DNA of 64,000 nucleotides from Cyprinodon diabolis. Lineage: Eukaryota > Chordata > Actinopteri > Cyprinodontiformes > Cyprinodontidae. Below the pieces are notes generated by a model. The model was not told where the DNA came from. It did no database searches and saw only the letters and a list, made by a program, of their open reading frames with translations. The position numbers were made by a program, and so were the translations under genes. Shown one piece after another: positions 30,586 to 43,796 of this stretch. How positions within the stretch are numbered: the stretch's first letter is position 1; each line of letters starts with the position of its first letter. The stretch lies in the NCBI GenBank assembly GCA_030533445.1, contig CM060080.1, positions 25,098,052-25,162,051 on the forward strand, in the 5' to 3' direction.

Positions 30586-33500
30586 ATATAAATATATGAC
30601 TGTATATTTTTAATGACAATATACTGTGCTGTGCAAGTCTTCAAGTCTGAAGTTTGAAGCAAACGGTTTCATAGAACAACAACATAGTAGATAACTGCAT
30701 AGGCTACAGAAAATTAAAGCTAGCCTACCTCTGTTTTGTGTTGAGGATCTGCTGCGCCGCATTAAGAAATTACTTCACATATTTATCCATGGTTCCCTTG
30801 ATCAGAGGTGATGTCCAACACAGAGTTCACTTCTTTTCCAAAATGATATAAAAGGTCAATGTTTTTGAAACCAACATGCAGGAGACCAGTCTTTAAAAAG
30901 CAAACTGCATTCCTCATCTCAGCTCTGGAAGAGATAACGGTCTCCACATATTCATCCTTCATTTCCAGTCATGACTCGCAAGTTAGTTCTAGCTGCCCGA
31001 TCGTCAACTTTTTACTTTAGCTAGCTAGGCAGAAGAACAATAAAATAACTAGGCTACACGTAATTTTAAAATGATTTTTGCACGTTTACATTCATAAAAT
31101 GGCCAAAAATGAACACTATAAGCGGATTTCTTGAGTACTTTAAACAAATTATTTAAACAGCATTTGTAGGAAAATGATTCTGTCCCAAGCCTTTTGATCT
31201 ATATAAGCGGTTGATTACTATATCTGTGATTACTATAAGCTGATTCCACTGTAGTTGCTTTGTAGGGAAAAAAAAGATGCCTGGATTGTGGCTGGTGAAT
31301 GACAAGTATGTTCTTTCACAGAAATAATAAACCAAAGGGCTAAAAACTATTTTTCTTTTCTTTTTCCTTTTCAATAAATTGTGTTTTCTTTATAAGTTAT
31401 ATAAACTGCCTGGATTTACAGTGGTGATCAATGCAATTCTTTTTCTAAAGCAAAAATCTATCCTTTTCTCTTTCATTTTATGTTTCCATTGAGATATGTT
31501 AAAGTGATTACTGCTGCACCTTATATTGGTAATGTTTATCTACTCCAACTGCAATATCGTTACAACTGTTGTAAGGTGTACACAACAACATTTCATTTTG
31601 CATACAAAATGACAAAGTCTGAAGGTTCTTGTTGATTGAGGGAACCGGAGTACGGGGAAAGGATGAGATGTAACAGAACTCTAGCACATTAGCAGCAGAA
31701 TCTCTGTGCTTCATCATATATGTTTTATTATTAAATAGAAGAACAAAAGGTTTGGACTTTAGCTCTGGGCTAGGATCAAGGACTTTTAGCATTCCCCATA
31801 GGCTTAGCTGACCTGCAGCGGCTGGCATGACTGATCACAAAGCTCCTCTGCCATCTTTTCTGCCGAGTCTAATCTCACACTAGACTGCTCCTTTTTACTT
31901 TGATGGAATTCCTTCCTGCAGTGGATAAATCTAAGGAAAATGCAGCAGATTTATTGTGTTGATGGAAAAGAAAAGCTCCCTCTATGTTGCTGCATGAGCC
32001 TAAAATGTCTCATTTGAGGTCCTGAGACTAATTTCAGTAACAGCAGGATAAACAGACACTCATCATTCCAAGGGGATTTCGGAGTTGATTTTTGCCCCTT
32101 GTGGGAGCCAAAAATACTAATTTTCATGTTTTTCATCGGTATAAATTGTTCTACCTCCTATTTATAGCTTAAAATAGCCACATATTCTTTTCTTTAAGAA
32201 CTGCACCAGTCATGCTTTCCTGGCTGTTAACAGTTTTTGCAGTTCATTTCTGCTGAAAAATTAAATGCAGGAGAGTCGATACAGGTTTTGATTTCTATTC
32301 CAACAGAAAAAAATAAATAGAAGATTCTATTTATTTATGCATAAACTGTTTTTTCTTTGATTAATGCATCAAAGTACAAGCTTTTAATTGATGTCTGCTA
32401 TGACTGAAAATGTAGTTGCATTGCAGTCAGTTGTGGGGTTTTGACCTTCTGAACACGGATCAAAGCTCACAAAGGGAACATTTCCCAATTCTGTAATCAG
32501 GTTGATAGCACGTACTATTTCTACTTTTTTTGGTCACTGTTGGCTTCCTTTTTTCACTGCAATTGTTATCATTCCTCTGTTCAAAACATGTTGATATGAG
32601 TTTCCTGTTACCAAGCTGATGTATTTATCGTCTCCTGTGTGTCAAGTGGAAGGTGATAGTTTGAGCAAAGATTCAACGGTAGCTTTCTACTGCTTTATAT
32701 GCATGGACTGCAACTGGTTCAGGTACCTGTTTACATTTAATCATCTACAGGGGAATCCCTCTTATTATTTTTTGCACAGTTGTTACCCTTTTATGGAGCT
32801 TTTAACATTTTATCTTTGGAAAGTGCAACTCAGCCTGACTGTTTCCTCCTTCACCTGTTTCTTAGACATCAGATGCTAAACACGCATTAATACAGATCTT
32901 AAGATGCTGTGCTATTATATCAGTGTATCAAAAGTATCGTAATACAAATTCTTTCATGAGCTATTTTTATTTTAAACAGAAATTGCATCAAATCTGGCTC
33001 CTGCTGTTAAAACAAAACATTTGTTTATTAGAAGATTAAAGTATTCAACTTTGTCCTGTCATTCAACATTATTAGGCAATGTTCAGTTTAAATTTGCAGG
33101 ACATCTGTCAGATCAGCCTTCCTCCACATGACTGTTTAGGTCATAATATGTTGTAACAATCATTGTTGCATTTAAAGTCCCATCATCAAAATTATCAGAC
33201 ATAAATGCTGAAATGTTTCACTCATTGTACTTATTGAATCTTATGTATGAATTATATTTTTTATTAAAATAAAACTTTTTGGGATCTTTCTCTCTACTTA
33301 TTGATGCACCTGTATTAATTATTCCTGCTCTAATAATTTTATTGATTTGCATTGTTAATGTAGATTTTAATACTTAAACTTAAACATAAATATTAAAGAA
33401 ACACCCTCTATATTTAGTAGTATTTAAGTGTTGTTGAAAATATTCTTCCCTTTAAATCTTTTCACTCTAAATAGGACAAAAATAATCAAATATTAGCTTG

Positions 33501-34350
33501 CGAGCTGATTGTTATTGTCTTTATTATTCGTGGCATAGTTCCTTATAGGTAGCATAAAGAGATTTTTCTCTGTCTCACCATGATGGCATCATCAAGCTGC
33601 TGTCCATATGTCAGCTGTACATCTATGATGCGCGTCTTTGTCAACATATTCCAGAAATCTCCTCCTGCACTCAGATAATTCTAGCTCTATGATTAATTAC
33701 CCTGCTGAGAGTCACCGTTTTATCACTGCATCATAAAGGGATGGACATGCTGCTGGGGTAGGTGGTGGAATTCATGGAAAACTCACTTGGTATTAAGGGG
33801 ACCAAAGTTTGAAAATGTCCCCCATACCATTACACTACCACCAGCCCTAACCATTAGGAGAAGAAAAATTAATTTTTTTGTTTTAATTTTTTCAAACTTA
33901 CCTGGAGTTGCCATTGGTGCCTGTGTTGAGCTGGATGCCGGTCACTTCTGAATATCCACCAAATCCATCTTGAATATAACGCTCCGATTGTTTGAGAGAT
34001 TGGACCTATTCAACATGGACGCACTTGTCCAAATATGTCTCTGGTCATAAAGCACTCAGTCTTCTTGCAGGCAGCTGACTTTCAATGTGCAGCAAGAGAA
34101 AAAGGAGGGGGATGCTGTTCAGTTTTACATTTTTAAAAAAATCTCTGTATACCTTGTTGCTGCTAACCGGCACCCTGGTGGGTCCAGTGTACCGACACAT
34201 CTGCAGGGAAGATTTCTTCATATCTGATGGCAGTTTTTGAGGTTTCATATGGTTGAGAAACTGTGTTTTATTTTTCTGTAAAAAGAGGAAGCTTTATAGT
34301 CTCCCATCAGTGAAGGATCTAATTTTAGTCAGCTTATAGTCAGAGGTTAA

Positions 34351-34875
34351 AGGGGAATTTTGTTTTTTTTTTACATTGGCCCTTGATTTTACATTATTAC
34401 ATCATGTTCTACTCACCCATATGAGTTTTGTGTCATTTGGAGCCGTTTTGAAGATATTCGGTTAGGTTATATCTAAGTAACGTCTTCCTATGTGCAACGA
34501 GTTGAAGGCACAAACTAAACTGTTCATAATTTATTCTTTATGGTACGCCAGCATTCATAACATGTAGGCGAATGATGACGTCATACACACAACGCGTTGT
34601 TTTTTAAAAATAGAAATATAAAAAATATAACCGCAGATGTCTGGGGGACAATGATTCGCCTACATGTTATGTATGCTGGTGTACCATAAATGATAAATTA
34701 TGAATGGTTTAGTTTGTGCCTTCAAGTTGTTGCCCATAGGAAGACGTAACTTGGATATAACCTAATGGAATATCTTCAGAACGGCTCCAAATGACACAAA
34801 ACTCATATGGGTGAGTAGAACATGATGTAAAAATGTAAAATCATGGGCCAAATGTAAAAGAACCGCCGTTCCCTT
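34351..34875. mobile_element. TTAA-flanked fold-back MITE, 525 bp
   Basis: Two inverted arms of about 230 bp (34351-34583 and 34650-34875) match at roughly 90 percent by eye, sharing for example ACATCATGTTCTACTCACCC and CATAACATGTAGGCGAAT. The element is flanked by TTAA on both sides (34347-34350, 34876-34879), the target of piggyBac- and Kolobok-type transposons. The short centre contains an ACAACGCGTTGT palindrome. No coding sequence. Confidence 0.88.
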
Positions 34876-36425
34876 TTAAATGACTCAATGGTGTCTTCTT
34901 TTTGCCGTCATTTCAGCAGTGGCTGATGAGTTTGACCGTAATGAGGTGGGACTGTGGGTCCTCGTTTCCTGCTAGATAAACTGTTGTGGAAAGCCTTTGC
35001 CTTTGTCTGGGTTGGATGATCCACTGTATGTTTGCTGATGGGGGGGAAAGCAGAGGGCTCGGGCCTGAAACGGTGATGATGTAATCTGTCTTTTTTTGTT
35101 TTTTAAAGCTCTCATGGAGTCAATGCAAACAGACAAAGGAAAATTCCCTGTACTCGTAACCCCCCCACCCCCACCTGCCACACCGCTTTGGGAACTGCAA
35201 CCTCACCAAAATCCTCCATCATTTAAAACCTTACAATTATTTCTGTGGGAAATCCTGAGTAGAGCTGTTTGAAGAGTGAGACAGGTACAGGAAGCTCCTC
35301 TTCTCCATGATTTGTTTCTACGTCGGCATTTGGAGGTCAGCTCCTGATGTGTTATTGAACTTAAGCAACCACTGTGCAACTGGTTTCCCTCATTCTGCTT
35401 CCAGTTTCGAGCTTCAACCAAAACCAACAATTAGGCAGAGATCAGACGCTGAGAAATTCCCCTGCTTTGCTCCCATCAAACCTCACAGGAGCTGAAAATA
35501 GGACGACGATTCAGAAACAGGATGAGAAACTAATCAGAATAATAGGGACTGTTGTTTAAAAAGAATTGATTCAAGGAAACGTGTTTCATAATGGAAAGTG
35601 GGATGGTGATGGTTATGATGTGCTGCTGCAGGCTATCTCTGCTACCATACTATAATGATGTGCTCGGCATTGTTATGACATGTCTGCCAGTTGCTTCACT
35701 GTCTCCCCTTTTCGGCCTGTTCACTTTCTCTGGAAGGGGATTACAGAACTCCGCTCGGAGAAGAATCAAAACATCAGGCTGAGCTGAAAGCCCACGCCTC
35801 ATGCCGAGCCTGTGTGGGCAGCTTCGGAAAAATAATTCCAACATCCACAAAAACGCAGAGCGGGGTGGGAGATTTTGCTGCTACCCTCCACTCTTTCCGA
35901 CAGACAGCAGCTATCTCAACACATAAGCAGGTTTGTTCAGCTTTTTCTCATTCCTCTTCAAGTTGACATCAGTTTCATTACCTTCAGAAGTAACTTCCAT
36001 TATGTGTTATGTTGTAAAGCTGGAATGTGAGCACAACACACAGTGTGAGGTTATCTTTGTTATTTCAAAATAGAGCTCTAGGAATGTTCAGATCAAAAGA
36101 GAGTGAGGCTTACTTTCCTGTACTAGAACTAGAATAATCCTGCTTCAGATTGCTCCAGAATTTCTACAATCCTTGGCCTTAAATGAGGGAATTAATTTCC
36201 AGGCTGAGTTTCTGCTTTGCTCTCAGTAAATCTCAGAGGGAAGATCCAGACCATGCTAAAGCAAACATCCCCTCTGCAAGATTCAAATGACTGTTTAAAC
36301 AAATAGACGTTTCAGGTTTACCGAGTGAGGTGCAGTGAAATCTTCCATGCAGAATGTCCTTTAACTTGGCTTGATTGCTTTAGTCATTCTGTGGAAAAAA
36401 CGTTTGAGTTAAAACCAGTCTATAT

Positions 36426-36530
36426 AAAATGCCTTGCAAAAGTTTTCATACCTCTTAAGTTTTCCCACATGATCCAGTCCCAACTTAAAGTGCTGAAAGT
36501 GTGAAATATAAGGAAAAGGCTGCATGGTTT
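36426..36530 (+). mobile_element. Tc1-like terminal fragment
   Basis: TGCCTTGCAAAAGTTTTCATACCTCTTAAGTTTTCCCACATG resembles the end of the older Tc1 family also seen at 19510. Homology fades afterwards. A similar inner-end trace (TTGAACTTTTTCCATATGTGTCACATTACAACC) lies at about 43710-43745. Confidence 0.5.
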
Positions 36531-36577
36531 AAATCCTGCTTAGAAATCTGTGCTGATACCGGGTATAATCAGCTTTT

Positions 36578-36628
36578 GCTAATAGCCAATAGATGTAATG
36601 CAATGCATTACATCTATTGGTTATTAGC
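36578..36628. repeat. 25-bp palindrome with a single-base centre
   Basis: GCTAATAGCCAATAGATGTAATGCA (36578-36602) pairs with 36604-36628 across one central base, with one G-T mismatch pair and 17 perfect inner pairs. Confidence 0.9.
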
Positions 36629-38036
36629 TTTGCAAATGTAAGCAATGAAATGTATGCCATTTTTTCTTTATGAAATTCATTGAAGTTCAGTTTTAAGCAG
36701 ATATACTGGAGACATTCAATGACCATCGGTTTCAAAGACTCACACACAATTTTTCAGTTGAATTTAGTTCTGGAATCTGACTGAGCTATTTTACAGAAGC
36801 ATACACGATTTATAACCACTGTTTTTTTTAAACTATGGCTGAATGTTTAAGGTAATAGTCCTCCTGGAAGATGAACTGCCATCTTTATTTTTAAGTTGCT
36901 TGCGGTCTCTGAATTATCAGTGTTTGTAATTGTCGTGGAAATTTGAGCATCCTTTACTTCATCCTCTTGTCCCCCTTTTTTACCGTATGGATCTAATTGT
37001 AAGAAAAATAATATTCTTTCCTTCATGTCAGACCTTTCTGAGATGTTTCTGCTGTAGAAAACAGAAGTAGTGGTTAAGGAGAACATGTTACGAACACAAC
37101 TTGTAAATTTACATATTAACCTGATATATCAGCATGAGTTATATCACTTTTATTACACTTTTTCTAATGTGGAATATTAAAAAAATTTTTAGTAATATTA
37201 CTTAAACAGAGAACAGTAGTATGCAGCAACTGGTACAAGATCTACTGGCCTATTAATTAATAACTAATGGCTTACAGAAACTTTAAACACTGGACTGAAA
37301 TCAAACATTTCTATCAGCTTGCTTATATTCTGATATTTTAGATGCAGGCCGATATATTCTAATATTTATTCATTGCTGATATCAGGCAGATTCCTGAGAT
37401 CGATATCTGATCGGCACAGTCCTAGTTACTATAAACTATCTGGCTACTTTTAAGGCTTCATTTGATCTGGTTCAAACGGCATGGTGTGTTTTATTTTGGT
37501 GAGGCAATACAAATTATTAGTTTATGAGTTAATCTAAAGTTGATTGATGTTATTGATCACTAACAATTAATTAATAAGCATCCATTTCCTTAAGAGGAAC
37601 TTGAATAACATGAACATCTATTTTTTTTATATGCAGAGTTAAAAGGAAAATTGTTTATCGTTATATTTAACTATTTATCGCACTAACTGTATTAAATACT
37701 GTTTGAATAAACAAATATTTTCTTGCTAATTATTAAAAAGTACATATTTATTAGATAAAACATCCTGACTACTGTGCTCGTAGCCAGCATTTCTTTTTTT
37801 ATTATGTTACAAACATCCTTCTCTCCACTTCTAATCACATCCACACCTTTTGAGCTCACCAGAGAAGTTGATGCTGCTCTGCTTTGCAGCACAGCTGTAT
37901 CAACACAGGCAATGACTTAAGGAGTTTATTGAGAGTTTAGATTTACAGTGTGAATAGGCATACAGGAGCAGAAAGATCTTTTTATCCAGCGTCTGGTCAG
38001 GATCCAGACAATCAAAAGATGCCTCTGCTCTCGCAT

Positions 38037-38844
38037 TATGCTACGTTCCGATCGCACATGAGAAGCAGCAGGGCAGCTTGTTTACATGCAAAGTCATGGG
38101 TTGATGCGCATCAAAAGGTTCTGCAGTGCGTCTTGATCAGCAGGAGCAACGCATCTTGACGCATTTGAGTTGCCAAAGCAGCGCCTCATGACCATCTGAG
38201 CATGACGCACTTCACAAGCAGCAGCTACTGGAGTTGGAAAAATTGAACTTTTTCTGCTCGACGCACCACATCAACCAATCAGAGAAGCCGATCTGCGAGC
38301 TGGCAGTGAGACAGACACAGCACTGCTGATACACATCGCTATGATCACTTCTCTGATACAGTTTATTATTGCATAAAATAACTTAGAATGTCAAAACCTG
38401 CCGACAAAATATGTCCGATTTTATTATTCCGGTGCCTGCAGTTTGTACCACATACCTGAAAAACGCTAACAACTTCCAGCCGCGAAGAGCAGTATCGGAA
38501 ACCACCAAGCTGCAGCTGGGAATTCCCAACGATAGCACACCCCTGGCAAAATAATATTTGAAAGCAAGATCATAATTTGATGAACTGACTGCACAGATGA
38601 TGTTTTCAGGAGGACTTTCTCGCTTAGAAATATATTAAAACTAGCTTTCACCACCTTCTCACATGAATATTGCAAATCCACTCTGCCATTGAATATGGGA
38701 GCATCAGACGTTTACTGGACATGCTTCAGTAGCATCAAGGATGCTCTTGAGGCGTGCCTGACCTTAATGTGGACAAGCATCAAAAATGAAGCAGCAGGGG
38801 CTTTTTTTTTATCCTCAAAGCGTGTTGAGTGTGAACGTAGCATA
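38037..38844. mobile_element. Candidate PIF/Harbinger-like non-autonomous element
   Basis: TTATGCTACGTTC at the left (38036-38048) is mirrored by GAACGTAGCATAA at the right (38833-38845). 'Gctacgttcacac'-type ends occur in Harbinger-like elements of fish. The interior is GC-richer than its surroundings (catgacgcactt, accaatcagagaagcc). No intact protein; a 71-codon minus-strand frame at 38466-38681 is not recognisable. The target duplication cannot be fixed. Confidence 0.5.
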
Positions 38845-41177
38845 ACTTTTGCAAATGCTAGTGAGGCTTCACTGAAGACTAAACCGTGGTGCCCTCTAAT
38901 GGACAACAATTACATTTCAAAATTGAAAGACATATCTTGATGGGATAGATTTTAGTCTAATAAAATACTAACCAAATTGTATTATTAATTGTAAGTTTTA
39001 TTATTTGTTTACAACTCTAGTTTGGTACATTTTTTTTGTGCATAGCATGTGGTGCCTTGAACTATTTTCCAGTTTTGAACTTCTTTGCTGAGATCAAATA
39101 ATGTACTGAGGATGGATACTGTTTGCTAATCAGATTACCTCTGATGTTAAGCATCCATTTAATATCCTCTGCTATTGTTGTTGGTCTCTGGTTGCCCGGT
39201 CCCAGTTGTGAATACCTTCACAGCATGAGGAAGGTTTTGCTGGCTGTTGTCTACCATGTGTAACACTGCTTTACAGTCACTGCAGAGTCACTTTTTTCCA
39301 TGCTGCTTCAGGTGAAAAGGGCAGATTGAGTCGGATCTTAACAAATGTGGCTGCCATTCCAGCTTTTCCGCTCTTGCTGTCTGTTTCCTGTATCTTTCAT
39401 TGATCTATTTCTGGATACCTTGGCTTAGCTTTCCCTTCACTAGAAGCACAATTGAAACCGCATGCTGCACATTGCAAAAATTCTCCTCCTGTTTTGTTTT
39501 CAGGGAACAGAACTACTGCTTAGTTCAGCTGTTATCACCACTGTTGCTGGGAGGAGGTGAGGTAGAGTCGTGCCGGTGTTTACATGGCTCTCGCGCTTGA
39601 CTTGAATGCTGATTAGATGGGAGTCACCGTCGGTTGCTAGCTGCCATTAAAAAGGAATCCTGCACTTATATGCATTTTGGTCATTTCTCTAAAATGTTTT
39701 CCTCTTCGGCTCATTTGCAGCAGACTCTAAATCAGGTGTGAAGAGTGGTAACTCTAAACAAGAAGCACTGCAAACAGGGGATTGTGAGAAAGCCCTCTGT
39801 TTTGACTCGTGTGACTTATGAAGTATAAAAGTCCTGATTAGTTCCAAATAGATAACTCAGATAGAGGTGCTTTAATTGCTATTTAATGATTTGGGGAGGG
39901 GGTTGAGAGTTGTAAAATAATTCAGACAGGATGCTTCTGCAGCTTTAACCAGACTGGTTTGAGAGCATAATGAACGCAGCTGCAGAGCTGGTCATAGAGA
40001 GCAGCCTCAGCCAGGAGTGACATGCCGTGCAGGTTTGCTCTACAATCTTCAATTATGTCAGGATTTAGCAGGTCACCACAGTTACGCAACACTAGCTGAC
40101 TTATCTGACTCTGTATGAATTGATTAACACTACAACCTGACCGTTTATAATCGGACTGGAAGTGTACCCGGCTATGCTCTGGACACATGCCAGAATCAAT
40201 GGCTGGAAACTGCTTACGTGTGCAGCTTTACAACGCTTTTCTTGTAGTTGGATTTCTTTTTTTGGCTCAGATGTCAGGATTTCCCAATTGATAATAGAAA
40301 ATTAGAACATTTTGGTTTTCTTCAGAAATAGAACCGATAGCTTTGTCCAACATAAACTTTTATCGGCTCTATGGCCAGCAGTTCCTTACAGATTTTACAA
40401 AACCCCCTGAGATTTTTTGCCTTGATGATATTAAGAATGTCTTTCCTCATCTCTTCTATTTAAATAAAAAAAAAGCCTACCTTACCATAATACCTTGCAA
40501 GCCCAAAGGTGCTCACAGATCTTGTTAATCTGTAGCTGTACAGCTTAAACATTTCCCCATAATCAGTCAGTGTGATTTAATGAATTTATGTGCTTCACCT
40601 TTATTGCTGCAGAGACATCTGTGTGGGCAAAGAAGCTGCTGATCGATCAAAAGATCAGCTTGATTGATGAAAATGAACTACAATGGATTTGTAGAGAAGC
40701 TTATGACAGATTTGATTATATCCTCTGCAGACAGCATAAATAGCTTGTGGTCAGTCCTGCTGCTGCGGTGGAGCTCATGTTTCCTGTAGTTACCAACAGG
40801 GTCCCTGCCGGCTTTAATCTATTTGCCAAACCACCTTAGCATCTAAAAGATCACAGAGATAAGAGGGTACCAAACAGTTACCTCATCCATAAATGTAGTG
40901 AGTATTTGCTGTAAGTCAGGCTTTCAGCTAGGAATCTATCATAGAGTATCCCATCTTTAGGCGTGAGCATTATGGGGAGTATCCTCCCATGTAAAATTTT
41001 GAAATTTGGACGCTGAAATGCTTTTTCCTGCATTTGAGGTGGATTGCAGTTAACTTATTGCCTTTGTTGCAGCACTACTTTTCTCCTATTATGGGAAGTA
41101 TGTGCGCTTGACTAGAGGTGGAAATTTCATAAGGAAGACATGAGATCATTTTTAGGAACAAGATTATGTTTCAATGG

Positions 41178-41360
41178 CAGCGGTGTCAAAAGTACACACT
41201 ATTGTTACTTAAGTAGAAGTATAGATATTGCAGTTTAACAACACTCTGGTAAAAGTTGAAGTATATACTTGATCTCTTTACGCAAGTAAAATTGAAAAAG
41301 TATGTGCTCCAAAAACTACTTAAAGTATAAAGTAACCTTTAATAAAACAGCCAGATGCCA
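41178..41360 (+). mobile_element. hAT (Tol2-like end) trace
   Basis: AGCGGTGTCAAAAGTACACACTATTGTTACTTAAGTAGAAGTAT followed by repeated AAGTA motifs resembles the left subterminal region of Tol2-like hAT elements. I could not find the right terminus, so the length is unknown. Confidence 0.45.
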
Positions 41361-42271
41361 CTATATGAATTTAAAGCTTATCCTTATCAGTTATCTTGAA
41401 AAAATGTATTACTTTAGAGATATAACAGCAGGTAAAAGTTAGTGTCATAGAAAAAAATCTCTACAAAACATTTCTGGTAAGTTCAAGAAAAAAAACATTG
41501 TAAATGTCCAAAGGGCAAAATAAGCACACCGTGAGCCACAAAAAAATTCTATTTATTGTATTTTTGGAAATAAAGACTCCAATTACCTTGACGAACCATG
41601 GAAAAAAACTTGAACCATCTGTTTGACATTTGCTACGTATTTAGTACCGATCTCGCTCTCATCCCCAGTTGTCATTTACATTTGCTATTGTTTTTGCCCC
41701 ATTCTACTGATGGTATTGTCCCAAAGAACAAAACTGGGCAAAAAGTTGTCCGTATGGACATTAGATATTCCACCAATAACAGTGCGCATCCGTGCTGCGC
41801 CACACAGAAATATGAAGAATAGGATGCAACTCTCGTGAGGTATGAGCTTAGTGTGAGATTACACAAAACCAGAAGGGGAATTCAAGATGGCTGTGCAGTG
41901 AAGATCGGACCGGCAAATTCGTAAAATTTGAGCGAAGTTTTCAGTTTCAGAACATTACAGCGTACCAAAGCTGTACATCTTAAAAACAGGGCGTAGTAAA
42001 GGGCGTACAATGTAGGCGTGTACACAAGGCTAGCTAAATAAATAAAAGGTTTTGTGTTCTTTAGGGTTTTTTATGAGATGAACCAACACTTAAGTGTGTC
42101 ATGTACTGGTATTGAACCCCCAACTCACCGAAGGACACTTTTTTCCAACAACTTAATTTCTCCTTAATCTAAGGCGGAAATAATTAAGCAGATTAATTGT
42201 GATTATTTAAATAATTTTTAAATATTTTTATTAATCTATTAATTTTCTTTGGACAATAAAACCATGATCTT

Positions 42272-42472
42272 CAGTTCCCTTCCCTGAGGTCTGGTGTCCT
42301 GTCCTTTTTAGATGTGGCCCTGCTTCCTACCCACACCTGAATTAAACGGCCGAATTATCTCAGAATGCCATCAGTGTTCTCCAGAGTCCTGCTGATGACC
42401 TGTTCATTTGACACATTGTTTTGCAGCAGATACACCAGACCTCAAGACTGAAAGTGAAGAACCCTGCTCTAT
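42272..42472. mobile_element. Degenerate hAT-type MITE
   Basis: The left CCCTGAGGTCTGGTGTCCTG and right CAGATACACCAGACCTCAAG are inverted copies; same general class as 8855-9046. The interior is non-coding. Ends approximate. Confidence 0.55.
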
Positions 42473-43757
42473 TAACATGCAATTTGCTGAAAGAACCATC
42501 AACCGCAGATATTTCGACAAAAATGAATAAAACGTTTTGCAGTTAAGAGGAAAACCTTGTTTATCTGTAAATATGCTCCGCACAGAACCTATCCTATGAA
42601 GCAAATTTAATTTTCAGATTATTGATTGATCAAACCCTAAAACAATCAACGGATTAATTAATTAACTAAATAAAGTCAGTTGCTGTCCCACTTTTAATCC
42701 TTTTATGAAGGTCTGGTTTGTAGAGTAGACACCTAGTAGTTACCATAAAGTTTATCTCTCTTCCTCTGAGTAATGTCTTTTGCCTGGCCTGAAAGTTAAG
42801 GTAAAATGTGTGAGCTGTTAAAAGCTTTAGATGTCATTTTAAAATGTTTTGCATGTTTTAAACTCTCTAACACTTTTGCCTTGACCTGCCTTACGGCCTG
42901 AATGAACAACAGACATGAACTCATGTAGATTATTTTCAGCTTCTTCCATCTCTCACCTTTGATCTCTCAAACAGATCTCTCTCCCCAACGCCGAAATAGA
43001 ATTCATAGATACTTATCCGTTTACCCTTTAAAGTCCATGTGGAGAACTACATGGCAATCTTTCCTGCATGCCGACTTTTACTTTCTGCCTCAAGTAATCT
43101 TGCACTTGAGACATCATGGCACCGATTCTTGGGAGGAGTTCTCAAAGGTACCACAACACTGGGACTATATGTGGCTTCTGTTTTGTAGAGAGGAATAAGA
43201 TTTCTTCACTCTGCAACTAGGCCTCGGTGGAATAGAGGGTCTTTGTGGATTGTCGAACCTCAACTCTTCTTAGTTCACTGCAGAGTTTTTTTTATTTATA
43301 TCATTCTTGGATATTTCTGACTTTGAGCTTTAAGCTATACTCACACAAGCACTGCAGCCCTGGATTCTTTTCTGTTTGTGTTCCAGGCGGAGCAGCGCAC
43401 AAGAAAGCTAATGTATGCAACTTTCCCCACTAAACTTCCAGCAAACATTTTCCAGTAAGTTTTCAAGAAGGTCTTGTAATAGTTACTAAACAAAAAACAT
43501 GCATAAATAAAACAATTGCTATCAGAAACTTTTTATTTGAGTACACTAATGTGCTAATTGGGATAAGTTTCAAGCATGTTTGGTACTGATAAGAATAATG
43601 TTAGAGCGTTTAATGCATGCATCAGGAAAAAAGGGAGATGGACTTGATTATGTTTCACATTGATTCTGCAAAATATCTTAATTTATTCAGGGCGGATTTT
43701 TTAATTAAACCTTGAACTTTTTCCATATGTGTCACATTACAACCAAAATCATCTGCT

Positions 43758-43796
43758 GATGGACACACACATGCAGAAAGCATGTGTGTGTCCATC
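43758..43796. repeat. Perfect 17-bp hairpin, 5-nt loop
   Basis: GATGGACACACACATGC (43758-43774), loop AGAAA, then the exact complement (43780-43796). Confidence 0.95.

Noticed and set aside
33780..33860. Tc1 trace from 'cccataccattacactaccaccagcc'
   Set aside because: Only about 25 bp resemble a known fish Tc1 element; flanking sequence does not continue the match.
35590..35966. Cluster of overlapping ORFs on both strands
   Set aside because: Frames conflict, no motif, no splice signals matching sipa1l1 coding sequence.
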